A DNA stretch of 64,000 bases from Actinomucor elegans (GCA_026027325.1 JAMSLZ010000004.1:2728001-2792000), one strand, 5' to 3'. Numbered from the stretch's first letter, positions 1 through 12,412 are shown. The notes: generated by a model from the letters alone, not told the origin. A program made the numbers and translations.

Positions 1-1088
1 ATTGAGATGATTCTCGTTGGGCAATATATTTCCTTTTTATAGGGTGGGCCCAATGATTGTAGTATACATTCTCCAAAGATACTTTACATGGGGTTAAGGT
101 TTGAAAACAAACTATGCGGAAAGGATCAATTGAAGCGGTAGTTCTTGCGGGGCGAAAGAATCTGGTGTTCATTATCACATCTTTTAAACTATATCCAATT
201 TTGTATAAGCAAACGGCCATAATTGTTCTTCCATAGGCCCTTGAGAAGGCAAACCATCAATAGATGTTACCATAGTGTCGGAAAACTCTGTAATTATACA
301 ATCTTTTTAACTAGCTTCCTGAATCAAGTATCGTACTAAAGTGAAAAGCTATTTTTCTGTGAATCCCCCAATTATCTTTGGAGAGTTGAGCTTTACAATA
401 CGATATACAGATAGTTTCAATCCCTTTTATAATCAGAATTTTCCTTTATCAACACCCGTCTATTTAAAAGCAATAGTATAAACGTTAAAGTTTTATTTTT
501 CTATTATTGGATCAAACAATGCGTTTTATACTACTAACTTGACTGTTGTATAATAAAATCAGTACAAACTCAATTTAATATTTGACATTCTTGTCTGTTT
601 TTACAGATTTCTGAATTAAGTAAATATTAGAGAGTTCCAATTAAACTTTGCTTTGAGATTTTAAAATGAACATACAGCCCAAGTTTAAGGGCTCTGGGAG
701 ATGAAGGTCTAACATGAATTCTCTTAATAGAAATGCGTTACTGGTTTATACCATTTGCTTATGGGTATACGATTTATTTTTCGAACATGTATTATATAGT
801 AAAAAGATGCAGTTTATAGTTTATACACTTAATCATAGATCACTTTGCTGGATGAATCATTTCATTTTGACACATCACACAATCTTATTCAGCAACATTG
901 TTTGCAGTAGATATAACGAGTATAGAGCATTAGCCACTTACACATATAGACAACACTAACAATCAATATGAAACATAGTATATTTCAAAAAAGATTCTAT
1001 CTATAAGGCTTCTTTTATTACTAATATACATTTTCATTTCTATACATAAAGGTATCAATTGGTATAATTAAACATGATTATTCTGCTT
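1..1088. other. gene-free left edge
   Basis: AT-rich DNA with no convincing coding frame on either strand. The longest frame, about 81 codons near 714-959, has the composition of random AT-rich sequence and no domain. The right part is the 3' flank of the minus-strand PPR gene, whose stop codon is at 1089. Confidence 0.6.
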
Positions 1089-3872
1089 CTAAAGACGATA
1101 TTGCATCCACTTGTATACCAAGTGAGCAGATTTAAAATCGCCAACGTTGACAAAGGCTTTCATGAATAGCTTGTAAGTAACTTCATCAGGCTCTTGGTTT
1201 TTAGAAAACAGCGTTATAAAAGCATTGTCCTTCGGATTATCTATGGATGGTTGGCGTCGAGTTTTCAACTCAATCAATTGGTGGCATAAGCTAGTGCTGG
1301 TTTCATCCAAATCTAGTCTTGGTTTCTTCTTGGCCAATGCATTCAGTATACTTGATTTATTATGTCCAGTTGTTGATTCAATGACACTCCAGACTTTTTC
1401 ACTCGACATGGACGCAGAAACTTGCATTTGCCTCCAATCCTTCCATTTATTTTGTTGTTTTAGAATATGCTGATAATTCATGGTTTTCGAATCCAACTGC
1501 AAGAAGCTTTGCACCAGCAAATTAAAAGTAACCATATCCAAATTATCCGTATTCTTCAATTCTTCCATAAACCTTTCAACTTGAGGCCAGTCTTTACGAA
1601 TAATCCAACCATTCAAGAGAGTATTGACCGTACGGGCATCCGGTTTGATGTCTTCTGATTTCAACTTTTTGAATATCTGAAAAGCACCTTCCATATTGTT
1701 AGCGCTGACAAAAGCTTTGATCATGATATTGTAAGTGACTAAATCTGGGCTCAAGCTCTGCTTTAGCATACGTGAAAAGGTTCTTTTCACTCGTGTTAGG
1801 TCGGGCCGCGGTAGTCGAGAAGCGAATCCATTCAACAAGATATTGTACGCTGATAACCCATGTAGTTCCTTTGTCGTGCAGCCTTCCGCCAGGTATTGTT
1901 TGCGATATTGCATATCCACCCAGGCTCTTTCTAATACACGCGTATCGTTGGTATTGGTAGCGCAAGACATCATGGCATAATACAGGCTGCTACTAGCACA
2001 CCGTGTTCGATTAGCTTCATTGCTTCCTTCTCGCACCCAATTGTACAGTTGAAATCCGCTTTTACCATAGCCCCGTTCACCTAATCGTGTAATGATGCGA
2101 CCAATACCGTCAGCTGTCAAGTACACTTTCAATATGGTCTCCATCATCCTGGTGGCCTTAACAACTTGTTCACCAGAAACAAGTGGACTTCCTTTAACAG
2201 TTTCCAAGCTCAACAAGGTATTTAAGACACGAAACACGGTTGTAGCCGTGAATTTCATTCTAGTTGTTGTGAGTAACGCATCGGCAGCTTGAAACTGGTT
2301 ATCTGCAAACTGAGCCGTCAATAACGCCTTGACCAAACGTCGATTCATATCTACACCTGAGTGCTGTTTCTTGAGGCTGTCATAGTGCTGGATACACATT
2401 TGCCATTGACCACGATTTAACCAAGCCTCCATGATCACTGCATAGCTATCCAAGTCTGTACAATTCGACTGTGATAACCAAATCCAACCCTTGTCCATTT
2501 GGCTTCGTTTAACAAATCCTTGCGCCATCGAACTATAACACGCACTATCTAGATCATAGCCATGTTGTTTCATCTTTGATATCACTGTCTGTGCCTCTAT
2601 TAAATCCTTTGAGGTAGAAGCAGAAAATACCTTGATAAACGTCTTGTAGACTTGGATGTCATCGCTAGGTAGCATATTGTATAAAGCTCTTATCTGACTC
2701 AAAGGTAACTGATCGCCAAATGTTGATAATAGTAAAGAGACTGTAGTCGAATTGGGTTCCATGTTAAATTGTTGCATCCATTGCAAAATAGACTTGACAC
2801 GAGCAAGTTGACCTTCGTGCAACTGAGATTCCAAAACCCAGTTGCATGTCTTGGCTGTAGGTACAAATCCTTGATAGTGACATAACAGCCGAAACAGTGT
2901 GAATACATGTTGACTGGATTTTTTGATATTCGTAGCGTTGCTGGGCATAGCGAGATAAGTCGATACTAATGACTCTGCTGCTTCAGCAGAAATATCAACC
3001 ATAGGTGCTTTGATCGACTTTAGGCAAGTCTCCCAAAGTGCCTGTGTGATTTGCGAGCGTGCTTGCGGTTGCCATTGATCTATATGGTCTAATTCATCAG
3101 TGGCCTTGAGAGCCAATTGCCACAGCACCTTTTTGTTAGTCTGACAATAAGCTGGAACAAGCAATGCTAGACAGAGAGAGGCATCTTTGGCGCCCAAGGT
3201 GGGGTTACTCTTGATATTACGAAACAGATCCAATGCACTCGATAATTCACCGCAATCCAACAAGGCTGCCATGTAGCGAGGATAATAAAGCCGTTTCACA
3301 CGAAAATGTCGCTTGTATTCCTGAAAAGTCAAAGTCACTAGTTTTGCGTTATTGAGACGACCGTAGGCTGTCACGGCTGTCATATACATGTTGGGTGTGA
3401 TTTCTAGCTTGAGAGTGGTAGCGGTCTCGAAGGCATCGGCGATACGAGACCAGGCCACCGATTTCTTCGAGCTGGGCGCTTGATAAAGTAACAATGTCAA
3501 AAGACGATCAAAATATTTGATATCCAAGGTGTTTTTGGCATAATTCAATTTATGTTGGTAGTCGGCCCACAAAGATCTCGACGTGTTCGTGCTTTTTCGA
3601 GGTTTTGTTGACTTTGGTGACACTGTAGTACCGGGATCGGTGGTTGGTGGTAAGGATCGCGCTGCAACTGCTGAATAAGATCGATGAGCGACAAGTATCA
3701 GGGGCCATTTGGAATTAAGAGGTAGTTTGCTCTGCTGGGATCGAAAGAGCTGTGGGATATGTTGTGTCGAAAGCTTATTCGAATGGTTATATGCATTCAG
3801 AAAAGGCCAGGGTTTAATGCCTGTATGTTGTCGAATGGAACGTAAAGGCTCTCTCAACAACTGAATAGACAT
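1089..3872 (-). CDS. mitochondrial pentatricopeptide repeat (PPR) protein
   Basis: A single uninterrupted 927-codon frame. The first 60 or so residues are rich in Arg, Ser and Gln with few acids (MSIQLLREPLRSIRQ at the start), as in a mitochondrial presequence. The rest is helical PPR-type sequence. The clearest repeats lie in the C-terminal third, with the helix-A signature VTYNIMIKAFVSANNMEGAF followed by KPDARTVNTLLNGWI, then DMVTFNLLVQSFLQ, and a last repeat starting DEVTYKLFMKAF close to the stop. PPR proteins of this family bind single-stranded organellar RNA and act in mitochondrial transcript maturation, stability or translation. The target RNA cannot be deduced here. Absence of introns is unusual for this window but common for PPR genes. 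The start codon is the first Met of the frame and gives the plausible presequence. No SMR or DYW-type domain is seen. Confidence 0.85.
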   Translation of the reverse strand: MSIQLLREPLRSIRQHTGIKPWPFLNAYNHSNKLSTQHIPQLFRSQQSKLPLNSKWPLILVAHRSYSAVAARSLPPTTDPGTTVSPKSTKPRKSTNTSRSLWADYQHKLNYAKNTLDIKYFDRLLTLLLYQAPSSKKSVAWSRIADAFETATTLKLEITPNMYMTAVTAYGRLNNAKLVTLTFQEYKRHFRVKRLYYPRYMAALLDCGELSSALDLFRNIKSNPTLGAKDASLCLALLVPAYCQTNKKVLWQLALKATDELDHIDQWQPQARSQITQALWETCLKSIKAPMVDISAEAAESLVSTYLAMPSNATNIKKSSQHVFTLFRLLCHYQGFVPTAKTCNWVLESQLHEGQLARVKSILQWMQQFNMEPNSTTVSLLLSTFGDQLPLSQIRALYNMLPSDDIQVYKTFIKVFSASTSKDLIEAQTVISKMKQHGYDLDSACYSSMAQGFVKRSQMDKGWIWLSQSNCTDLDSYAVIMEAWLNRGQWQMCIQHYDSLKKQHSGVDMNRRLVKALLTAQFADNQFQAADALLTTTRMKFTATTVFRVLNTLLSLETVKGSPLVSGEQVVKATRMMETILKVYLTADGIGRIITRLGERGYGKSGFQLYNWVREGSNEANRTRCASSSLYYAMMSCATNTNDTRVLERAWVDMQYRKQYLAEGCTTKELHGLSAYNILLNGFASRLPRPDLTRVKRTFSRMLKQSLSPDLVTYNIMIKAFVSANNMEGAFQIFKKLKSEDIKPDARTVNTLLNGWIIRKDWPQVERFMEELKNTDNLDMVTFNLLVQSFLQLDSKTMNYQHILKQQNKWKDWRQMQVSASMSSEKVWSVIESTTGHNKSSILNALAKKKPRLDLDETSTSLCHQLIELKTRRQPSIDNPKDNAFITLFSKNQEPDEVTYKLFMKAFVNVGDFKSAHLVYKWMQYRL

Positions 3873-5008
3873 GACTTTACAAATTCAGCTTTTCCTTTGT
3901 TTGCATGTACTATTCACCAAGAAAATAAAAAGACGCGCAATAGAAGAGAAGCGATTGCTGACCGGAAGAATTGCTCTGTTTTACTTTCTTGTTCAAACAA
4001 ATGGACAATATATGTTAAAAAGTCACTTTGGAACGTCCCTTTAATTTTTTTCTCGGCTATACCCCACCCAGAGAAGTGAATGATTTCGGGGTGTACCCAG
4101 TGGGCGAAAAAGGACACGGTTATAAGCCACAATGACATCACGTCCTATTTTATGGTAGCGCGATATCTCGTTGCCATGTTCCTTTCAAAGACAAGTCTCC
4201 ATAGCTACCTCGCATCACAAAAGCTATATGTATCCAGCTACTCCATTCATGATACCTCCAAGTTTTTGGATACTATAGGGTATTACGTAGTTTAATGCCA
4301 TTTATTTTCACGTTTAAATATGCGACAGGCATAAGGTATATCCAAAGTTTCGATTGAAAAAAACAAAACAAGCTCCAAAATTACTCTTTAATGAACGTCA
4401 GTATATAAGGAGTAATTTGTTTTGAGTATAGGCTACCTATCGCATGCGAAAATAAGTCCAGATCGATTGTAGGATCTGTAGATCTATAGATCTAGCTATA
4501 TGAAATACATAACAATTTACACGTAATGACTGATTAAAAAAGTTGTATTGACCGCATTTCAATTAAACAAAAGTTTTATAGATGCATCGGTTCATTCTGA
4601 ACTTGAACTACTAATCAAATACAGCATATAACTGGAGTCAGCTGAGAGATCTATTAGGTCTATTTGTAGATCTAGTTTAAATGAGATGCTTATAATTAAT
4701 CAAATCTACATCAATATATTATACTCATTATACTTTAGTCATTTCACCAACAACATTTGCTTTTACAGTTTGTCATTAACACCTAAAAATGTGAATGTAC
4801 GTTTAAGTTTGTAGTCTGTAACAAACTAACAGATGCATAAAGTGATTAAGAAGCACAAGTTACTTTTCTGCAACCAATCAGGACATGCACATTATAAGAA
4901 CACTACCTTGACTTTAATCTCTAGTAGCCAAGACTCTAATAAGGTGGCGTGGTGAATTATTACAAATATAATACTGCTACAGAAACCTTTTATTATGATA
5001 CAAATAGT
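3873..5008. other. intergenic region with AGATCT-rich palindromes
   Basis: No gene seen. The left part is the 5' flank of the PPR gene. Between about 4460 and 4690 the hexamer AGATCT recurs, including a 16-bp perfect palindrome at 4479-4494 (TAGATCTATAGATCTA). The right part is the 3' flank of the HAD phosphatase gene. Confidence 0.5.
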
Positions 5009-6584
5009 CTAATTTTCTTCTTTGGCAATGATCTTTTCAACTGCTTCTTCTACATTTTCACATACGATATTAGCAGGGAATTCTGTGGAGTTATCTTTTC
5101 CAGTAAAGACACCTGTACGAACAAGAACACTCGTCCATCCATAGTTATTGGCGCCTTTAATATCAGCAGCTGGATTATCACCTATGGCGTATACGGTGCG
5201 AGGGCGACTGGTTCCTGCTGGCTTTAATGACTCGAGCATTTGTTCAGCAAACTGATAAGTGGCTGCATGGGGTTTACCAAACGAGGTAGATTTGAGTTCA
5301 TGGCCTGTCAAAGTTTTGTATAAGGAATCAAGGGCATTCTTGAATGCACCTTGACCGAGACGAGGGGCTGGAAAATCAGTACTCCAGATCTATATTTGCA
5401 AGCATTAATTTTTGTTCAATTACAATGAAATAATATAATGAATACATTACAAGATCGTTCTATGAGAAATGATAAGTACGGATGGACCATTACATGTGCA
5501 ATAACTTACATTGGACCAGTAAAGGGGTACATCTTGAATACCATAGCTTTCTTTTCTTGTGCCAAGTACACCATCTTTGGAGCAAAGCGCATCCAACATG
5601 ATCTGAAGGTCTCTTCCCCCTATAATGCAGTATCAGTATAGAGACTGTATTACGTATTGCAAAATAAACATACAATCATAAGTATCATGGAATACCATGA
5701 CAGCGTGAACAGGTAGTTTATCAAACTGAAGTGCAGCGGCCTATAAAATACATTGTTAATATTCGTACATTGTCTTTAATCATGTACTTGCACTTGTCAA
5801 AATAGATAAATCGGATGTAGGCTCTGAATAAGGCCATGCAGAACTGTTCCAGTGCATAATATCGTGAGGTGTTACTGCTTCCTTGAAGCCATACCTAGTT
5901 TGATAATGCGTTAATGATATACGTATATCAACTGTAGACTCAGTATATTACTTTTTCGCTACATCATAACAATTGCGACCTTTGCCGCCAATAATTAAAA
6001 CTCTTTTATCATGATATTTAGCAGCGAGGTTTTGCATAGGTGAATGAGACAAGATGACTTGCTTGGGATCAATCTTTGGTTTCACTATGAGTATACGCTA
6101 GATAGTCATAGTCATTATTTCTTTACCTTGATTCCAACTAATTCACTGATCTGTCGTGCTTTTTCCTCTTCAGTGACTCCACCGCCGTTTGTTAGTAAAA
6201 CAAAAGGGATATTTCTACAGAGAACAAGGTTGAATGTACACTGTTTGCTCTTGTTCTTGTTACTACTTTTACCTATTATGATGATTATCCCCATTTAGTA
6301 GCTTTAAGGCGCTATGATAGTAAACAGATTAATAATGATTTAACATATCAGCCATAACTTGATCCCTTTACCGAGTAGCTTCAGGAATACGGCGCTTTCC
6401 CTGGTTTTTTTTTCAAAAATGAGTAAAGTTGAAATTATTCTACTCGAGATTTACATACTTTGATCAATACACCATCAATGTCAAAAGCAAATGCGTAATT
6501 AGGCTTTTCAGTAGTCGAGATAAAACGAGCAAAATGGCTGCGATTAGGACGAGCAATGAATGCTCTTGAAAGGATACTTGTCAT
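5009..6584 (-). CDS. HAD-superfamily class IIA phosphatase, CECR5/HDHD5-like, multi-exon
   Basis: The coding sequence is spread over several short exons on the minus strand. The first exon starts at 6584 (MTSILSRAFIARPNRSHFAR), a basic, Ser-rich presequence suggesting mitochondrial import. HAD motif I follows as FAFDIDGVLIK. The chain then continues through small exons (GKRRIPEATR, then ALKLLNGDNHHN) into IPFVLLTNGGGVTEEEKARQ, which is motif II (TNGGG) at the class II cap. The last exon carries TDFPAPRLGQGAFKNALDSL and GKPHAATYQFAEQML, then HAD motif IV AIGDNPAADIKGANNYGW, and ends at 5009. Order and wording match the CECR5 family (yeast YKR070W, human HDHD5), a HAD hydrolase whose natural substrate is poorly defined. 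Most introns are near 50 nt. The family call is secure; individual junctions in the middle of the gene are less so. Confidence 0.85.
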
Positions 6585-8251
6585 TCTGATTGAAACTGGA
6601 GAAAAAGAATGGGCTACCTAGCATAGCAACAGCCTTACATATCGGCGGTCGTTTAAAATACAGGTCAAGGTATATTTTCAGGTCCTTTTGGTACCTTAAG
6701 TCAGTGGCTCTTCGTTACACACATTCGTTAAGAGTAGCTTTTAGGGTAAAAGATATTAAGGCGAAGTAATAAATACACATACCATAGGATTGATCATTTA
6801 TGGCATCACTATTTCAATAAACTAAGTATTATTTCTTATAAAGGGAGAATATACGCGAATACAACTATTACAAATAATGGCAAAACAGAAAGTCAATATA
6901 CTCATGTGTGTCTAAGGCTCTATATCGGCAGTGTATTTTGTGTTAAAGAAGCCAATACAAGTATCAGAGGTATAAGGCATGCATGTATGAATGGGTTACA
7001 TATTGGTAATCGACCCTATCTCCTAAACAGCCGTAACTTGTTGAAGGCCTTCTTTTTTTATTCGCACTCGCCATTTGTTGATACTTTTAACACGTTTTTT
7101 CTACAATGTGTTTCAAGGAATTCAATGGTACCCTTACTATTTCTTTAACGAATAAGAGTAAAGAAACTCCTCATCCTAAGATAGCTTCAACCATCAACAT
7201 AATAGATGTGTTAATAATAATAAAAAATGCGCTAGTATCCGACTTGCCTTTGTTATCCAATTCCATACGATTAGATGAGAGATAGAAATAGGGTAATTAG
7301 TTCTAGTAAGTAAGTATCTTGTAATTCCCTTAGAAGAGTTTATAAACGACTTGAGCTAGCTTACCACCGTTCGTGAGTTGATGTACAAAACATGCCAAAT
7401 GACCATTCTTTCCTATATGTTTCTTAATTTTAAGACCTGTTGAGGAAATACCACAAGACATAATACTTTGAGTGATGAGCAATAGGCCGTAAATACTACA
7501 CATAACATTGTATTTCAAATATTTATCTTGATAGTCCATAACTACCAAACCAATACAATTAGGAATAGATGATTTGTCTTGTTTTCTTCAGACTTTCTAC
7601 TGCTATATATAGTTAGAGTGGTCCAATTCACATAGCATAGCACGCATTGTTTAGATAGCTAGATGAGATATATAATAACAATAAGCTGTGATGCGACAGT
7701 CTTTTGTATGACATAGCATGAGGCTGAAAGATATATGTGTTGTAATATGCAAAGACAAGAATTCTTAGTAGAGTCATAGTTTTTCAAACAAAATAATATT
7801 AATTATAGGTTAAATGGCATATGTGATTAGCAGCCCATGTTCAGAATGAGCCTATGGGCTTACAGCAAATTTTACTCTATTGAATATCAATAAATTCATA
7901 GCACTGCTAACAATAAGATAGAATGCAAGATAAGCCGTAGATTGATTCCAACAAATACAAAAAAAAAAAAAACTATCTCGTTCTTTTACCCATGAATACT
8001 CCCCATCTTATAATAAAGATTCAATACGACTCTTATTCTATTTCTAAAAGAAACTCTCCGTTTTCAATTTATTTGAATTGAGATCCGAATCTCTTAAAAT
8101 GCATTCTTAAACTTATCATTCATTTATTGAACAGGGCTTCACACTCTATCAGTAACCATTTTCGATATATAAGAGACGTTTTATGTGATATAAAGTAAAT
8201 ATGAAGAAAAGAAAATCAATTCATTTAGGTATCAGAGCCAAAGGCAGCAAT

Positions 8252-8498
8252 AGATCTTTCAGTCAATCTTAATCTAATATTGCATCTGATTACTTTCTCA
8301 TGTTCAAAATAAACAGTTGCATCTACTAAAACCTTTGCTTACTGAGCTCATCTCCAGATTTCTAGCTCATCAATACAATGTCACATTCCGTGCTCAGGAT
8401 GTGCTACTGCAGATCTTTCGGCTGATCTCAGTCTAATATCGTATCTAGTAAGTTTTATATGTTCAGAATTAACTATTATATCTTTTACAGCCTTTGTT
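8252..8498. repeat. two tandem copies of a dispersed intergenic repeat
   Basis: Copy one starts AGATCTTTCAGTCAATC and runs through AATCTAATATTGCATCTGAT to TGTTCAAAATAAAC. Copy two starts AGATCTTTCGGCTGATC and runs through GTCTAATATCGTATCTAG to GTTCAGAATTAAC. Both are followed by CCTTTG(C/T)TT. Related copies occur elsewhere in intergenic DNA of the window. The family is unknown to me. Confidence 0.6.
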
Positions 8499-8875
8499 TT
8501 ACATACCCATTTATAGCTTTGTAGGTCGATCTTGGTCTAATTGATTGAACCTATATTTTTAAATAGATAACTAGTGTTATTAAGCGAGTAGTGTGGATGC
8601 ATCCAGCTTATAGCCTCTGAATAGGGCCACCAAGTTTACTGATTTGACTGAAAAGCTAATTGTGCATATATATGGCGTAATTTGAATGTAGCTACAGAGT
8701 TAGCAAGGAGCAACTTCTCGCTACAGTAAACTGTATTTTTTTTTTTTTACTTGGAACTACCTTTTATAGAAAACTGAACAAAACTAGAAACACCGCCACT
8801 CTAATTTTTTGCAATGTGAGTATATCATCTTAACGATTCAAGCTCCTTCTTCCAATAGGCCTGCGATGACCAAAC

Positions 8876-8886
8876 ATATTATAAAA
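8876..8886 (+). promoter_or_regulatory. TATA-like box upstream of the sphingomyelinase gene
   Basis: The sequence ATATTATAAAAGG about 45-50 bp upstream of the start codon at 8930 fits a TATA element. This is a sequence match only. Confidence 0.4.
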
Positions 8887-8929
8887 GGAAATGTTTCTTT
8901 ATCGCTTTTTACACAACACATAGATTATT

Positions 8930-11172
8930 ATGCGATATTTTATAATACTAGCGGTACTTGCAACGCTGACTAATGCTAGTGGTACATTCCTTCAAGCACC
9001 TTTAGGAGTTCAACAGCAAACCGAACTAGAAGAGGAGTTTTATGAGAATGTCAACATGTTTTTGAATCCCAAGAATCCCGACGATGCAGAAAAGAATTGC
9101 AATGCTTGTATCAACTTGCTAAAGATAACAAAACGATTTTGCTATTTTCCCGAAAGCATTCAGCTGGCTGTCATGTCTAATACTTGTAAAAGATCGAAAA
9201 AAGTGAATAATGAAGTGGTATGTGTCTAGGATATTTCTCGCATAGATATTCAATCTAATTCATTTTGTGCATAGTGTGAAGGTATGGTTAGAGAGCAAGG
9301 ACCAGTTATCCGTAAAGTTTTAAAGGTAAATACGATTTACTTTTCAGTTTCGGAAGGAATTTAATAGCTGTTTTATGATAGACAATGGATGTATCTGGTA
9401 GAGATGGACATTTAGTATGTGCTTCTGTCCTTAATTCATGTCCATATCCAGGTGCGCAAATGATTAGATTTGCAACGATCTAGTACTAATAGACATTTAG
9501 ATGTTGAACACTGGAAAGTACCCTTTCCAAAACCCAAACCAAAAAATCCTTATAGACATAAACCATCTAACCAAACAATGAGTGTGTTACATCTCAGTGA
9601 TTGGCATATTGACCCTCAATACGAGGTATATTGCAGTCCATGCATGCGCATTGACTTGATACTGATACTGTATATCTATAGGAGGGAACTGAAACTCGAT
9701 GCGATAAGCCCATTTGCTGTAGAAGAGAATCCACCAAAGAACCCATCCTCGAAAAGGCTTCACCTTGGGGTTCCTTTGGCTGTGATTCTCCTTTAGCCCT
9801 GATTGAATCCATGCTGGAGTATATTCCATTAGCTACACCCAACACTGCATTTGCTATTATGACAGGTGATGTTCCACCACACGAAGTCTGGCAAACATTA
9901 CCCACTGAAAAGACAGCAATGATCCAAGATGCTTCTTATAATTTACTCCATGTACACTTTGATACACCTTTTTTGATCAATACCAAACTGTATCCTGCCA
10001 TTGGCAATCACGAATCAGCACCCACGAATCTGTTTCCTTTGAAATATTCCAACTTGCCAGGCGGTAAACGACACGATGATCTGACCATGTCCTGGTTGTA
10101 TGAATCTCTGGCTTACAATTGGAGAGGTTGGTTATCTGATCATCATTTACCGAGTATTCACAAGAACAGCGGCAGTTATATCAGTCACCCAATGCCTGGA
10201 CTGAAGCTGATTAGCTTGAATACCAACTTTTGCTATAATTTAAATTGGTGGTTGTATGAGCAACCCACAAAGAAGGACCCTAATGGCATTTTGAAGTGGC
10301 TAATTCGTCAGTTACAGAGGTCGGAAGATGATCAAGAGAGAGTTTGGATCATTGGACATACACCGCCTGGAGACTCTTCCTGCTTTCATGATTACTCAAA
10401 CTATTATTATCAGATCGTGGAGAGATATGCTCCTCATGTTATTGCAGGACAATTCTTTGGACATACACACAGGTAGACATTGACGTGTGCATAGGAATAT
10501 ATCTTTCTAATACACATAATAGAGATGAATATCAAATATTTTACAAGAATGGCACTCAAGAAGCTAAAGACGCTATCTCGATAGCCTATCTAGCTCCTTC
10601 GATCACTCCATTTCCCAATCTTAATCCAGGTTTTCGGTAAAGTATTGCATTAAAGGACACAGCGAATACTAACTCAGTCATCAATAGCACTTATTCTGTT
10701 GACACTGGTAATTTCGAAGTAGTAGATTCGCATACGTTTATAGCCGATTTAAACAAATCAATAGAATGGGAACAACCAATGGTAAGTATCTATGAAAAAT
10801 ACATATATAAAGAATGACTAATATTCATTTCTTACATAGAATTGGTATAAAGAGTATTCTGCTAAAGAGCTCTATAGTACTCCCATGAACCGAATGTTTA
10901 AACCCTTATCACCCACTTGGTGGCATAAAGTCTCCGAAGAAATGGAGTTAGACGATACTGTATTTAACGCGTACTGGAATAATCGATATAAATCGTCCCC
11001 AATGACGCCTGAATGCGATGAAGCGTGTCGTATCAACGTGATATGTGGTATCAGAGCTGGTAAATCAGAACTACGCTGTGATTATGATCCTTCTTCTTCT
11101 ACACCTAGACCTGTTATACTCGATCGTAAAGATGAAGAAGCATGTGGTATATCATTGCTACTCAAAAAATAA
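8930..11172 (+). CDS. secreted acid sphingomyelinase-like phosphodiesterase (saposin B plus calcineurin-like phosphatase)
   Basis: A multi-exon gene. It starts with a signal peptide (MRYFIILAVLATLTNASG). A saposin B-type domain follows, with CNACINLLKITKRFC, a later Cys in SNTCKR and, after splicing, VCEGMV and DGHLVCASVLNSCPYP. A proline linker (KVPFPKPKPKNPY) leads to the metallophosphoesterase domain. Its metal motifs are all present: DWHIDP, CDKPICCR, MTGDVPPHEVW, IGNHES, GHTPPG and GHTH. The C-terminal part (SPTWWHKVSEEMELDD, ending near DEEACGISLLLKK) has the paired cysteines of the family. The enzyme class cleaves sphingomyelin or related phosphodiesters to ceramide and phosphocholine outside the cell or in acidic compartments; the true fungal substrate is not shown. 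The intron before the linker uses a TACTAAT branch point near 9482 and the acceptor at about 9499. ATG5 starts 64 bp downstream on the same strand. Confidence 0.9.
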
Positions 11173-11236
11173 TAGACGGACTTTCTGAGCTTGTAAAATA
11201 AAATAATGCGTTTATATACCTTTGCTTCTTTTACCA

Positions 11237-12412
11237 ATGTCATTATTCGACGCTGAAATATCAAAAACTATATGGAATGGCAAGATTCCAATCAAAGTGT
11301 CACTCGATCCAGGCGAGACTGATGTTTATGGCAATGACAAAGTATGGGATCCTATTCATGTAAAGTCAAATGAAACAAAGCTAAAAAAAGTTTCGATTAA
11401 AAAAAAAACTGATTCATTGCGTACACTGTTAGTTAGAAGTATCGAGATGCTCATACCTTCCTTTAGTTACAAAAGATATTGAGCAGATACTAGTAGGTCT
11501 CGGCATGCAAGTGGCTGATGAGACTGTATTTCAGTCCATTTGGTACGATTACAATGATACTCCTTTGAAATGGTAACATGCTACAAGAATCGATATAAAT
11601 CACGTACTCAGCCCACTTTATAGGCACTATCCTATTGGTTTATTATTCGACTTGCATGCTGGCTCAGCGAATTTGCCTTGGAATCTCACACTACACTTTA
11701 AAAACTTACCTTCTGATATGATTCTGTTAAAACCAACACCTGAAACGATGCAAGATATGTTCATGTCCATGGTCAAAGAGGTAATTATGTCCTCAACCAT
11801 CGAACTTTTTTTGTCTGACGCCTTATTTAGGCAGATTTTCTTCGCCATGGCACTACCAAGAAAGTCATGAACCTTTCAAAACGCGACTCTACCCAGTTAT
11901 GGCAATCCCTTGCATCAAGTAAGAAAAAAAAAAAAAAAACTTAAAATTATAACCATTTTGATTTACTGATCCATAATAAAAATTATAGATCAATATGATG
12001 CGTTTCGTAGCGTGAATAAGCAACTTGTAGAATACTCTTCTCATCTCCGATATATACCACTCAAGATTTACTTGCCAGACAATTGTCCAGTCATTCAGGA
12101 ACTTGTATCATTTTATACTGAATCAGGTAAAGGACCATGTGGTTTTATTTAGCTATAATGCAGCTTACGTGTGTGTTTTTTTTGTGCATTTTTGTAGAAA
12201 AGGAAACTATACCTACAATGGGTGATATATTGAATCAGATCATACCCGAGCTATTTGTTTCGGAAAAGGCCAGATTGGATCCTCAAGTCGCTGTTGTCCT
12301 ACATGGAGTACATTTGCCCTTGGATACACCTGTCAATTGGGCTTATGAGAACCTTTCTTTTGCTGACAATTTCTTACATGTTGTTGTAACCTTTAAGAAA
12401 GAAACACAATAA
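11237..12412 (+). CDS. ATG5: autophagy protein Atg5
   Basis: Six exons, read as 11237-11359, 11433-11572, 11624-11780, 11831-11918, 11989-12126 and 12198-12412. They sum to 286 codons plus stop, close to yeast (294) and human (275) Atg5. The N-terminus IWNGKIPIKVSLDPGE and the splice-restored SYLPLVTKDIEQILVG are hallmark Atg5 sequences, as are DYNDTPLKWHYPIGLLFD and DSTQLWQSLA. The acceptor lysine for Atg12 conjugation is conserved in MVKEADFLRHG (human Lys130 context). The C-terminal ubiquitin-like fold ends HGVHLPLDTPVNWAYENLSF. Atg5 joins Atg12 and Atg16 in the E3-like complex that lipidates Atg8 on the phagophore. An upstream in-frame ATG at 11222 would add five residues; 11237 is preferred because MSLFD aligns better with family starts. 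Confidence 0.93.

Larger units (their letters stand above)
6585..8929. other. long intergenic region with dispersed repeat copies
   Basis: No convincing gene. A 72-codon minus frame at 7330-7548 lacks any recognisable domain. Two adjacent copies of a dispersed repeat lie at about 8252-8339 and 8411-8498, offset by 159 bp, with a weaker fragment between them. The right end is the promoter of the sphingomyelinase gene. Confidence 0.55.

Noticed and set aside
7330..7548. A 72-codon minus frame in the 6.6-8.9 kb gap.
   Set aside because: It is isolated, has no start or promoter context of note and no recognisable sequence.
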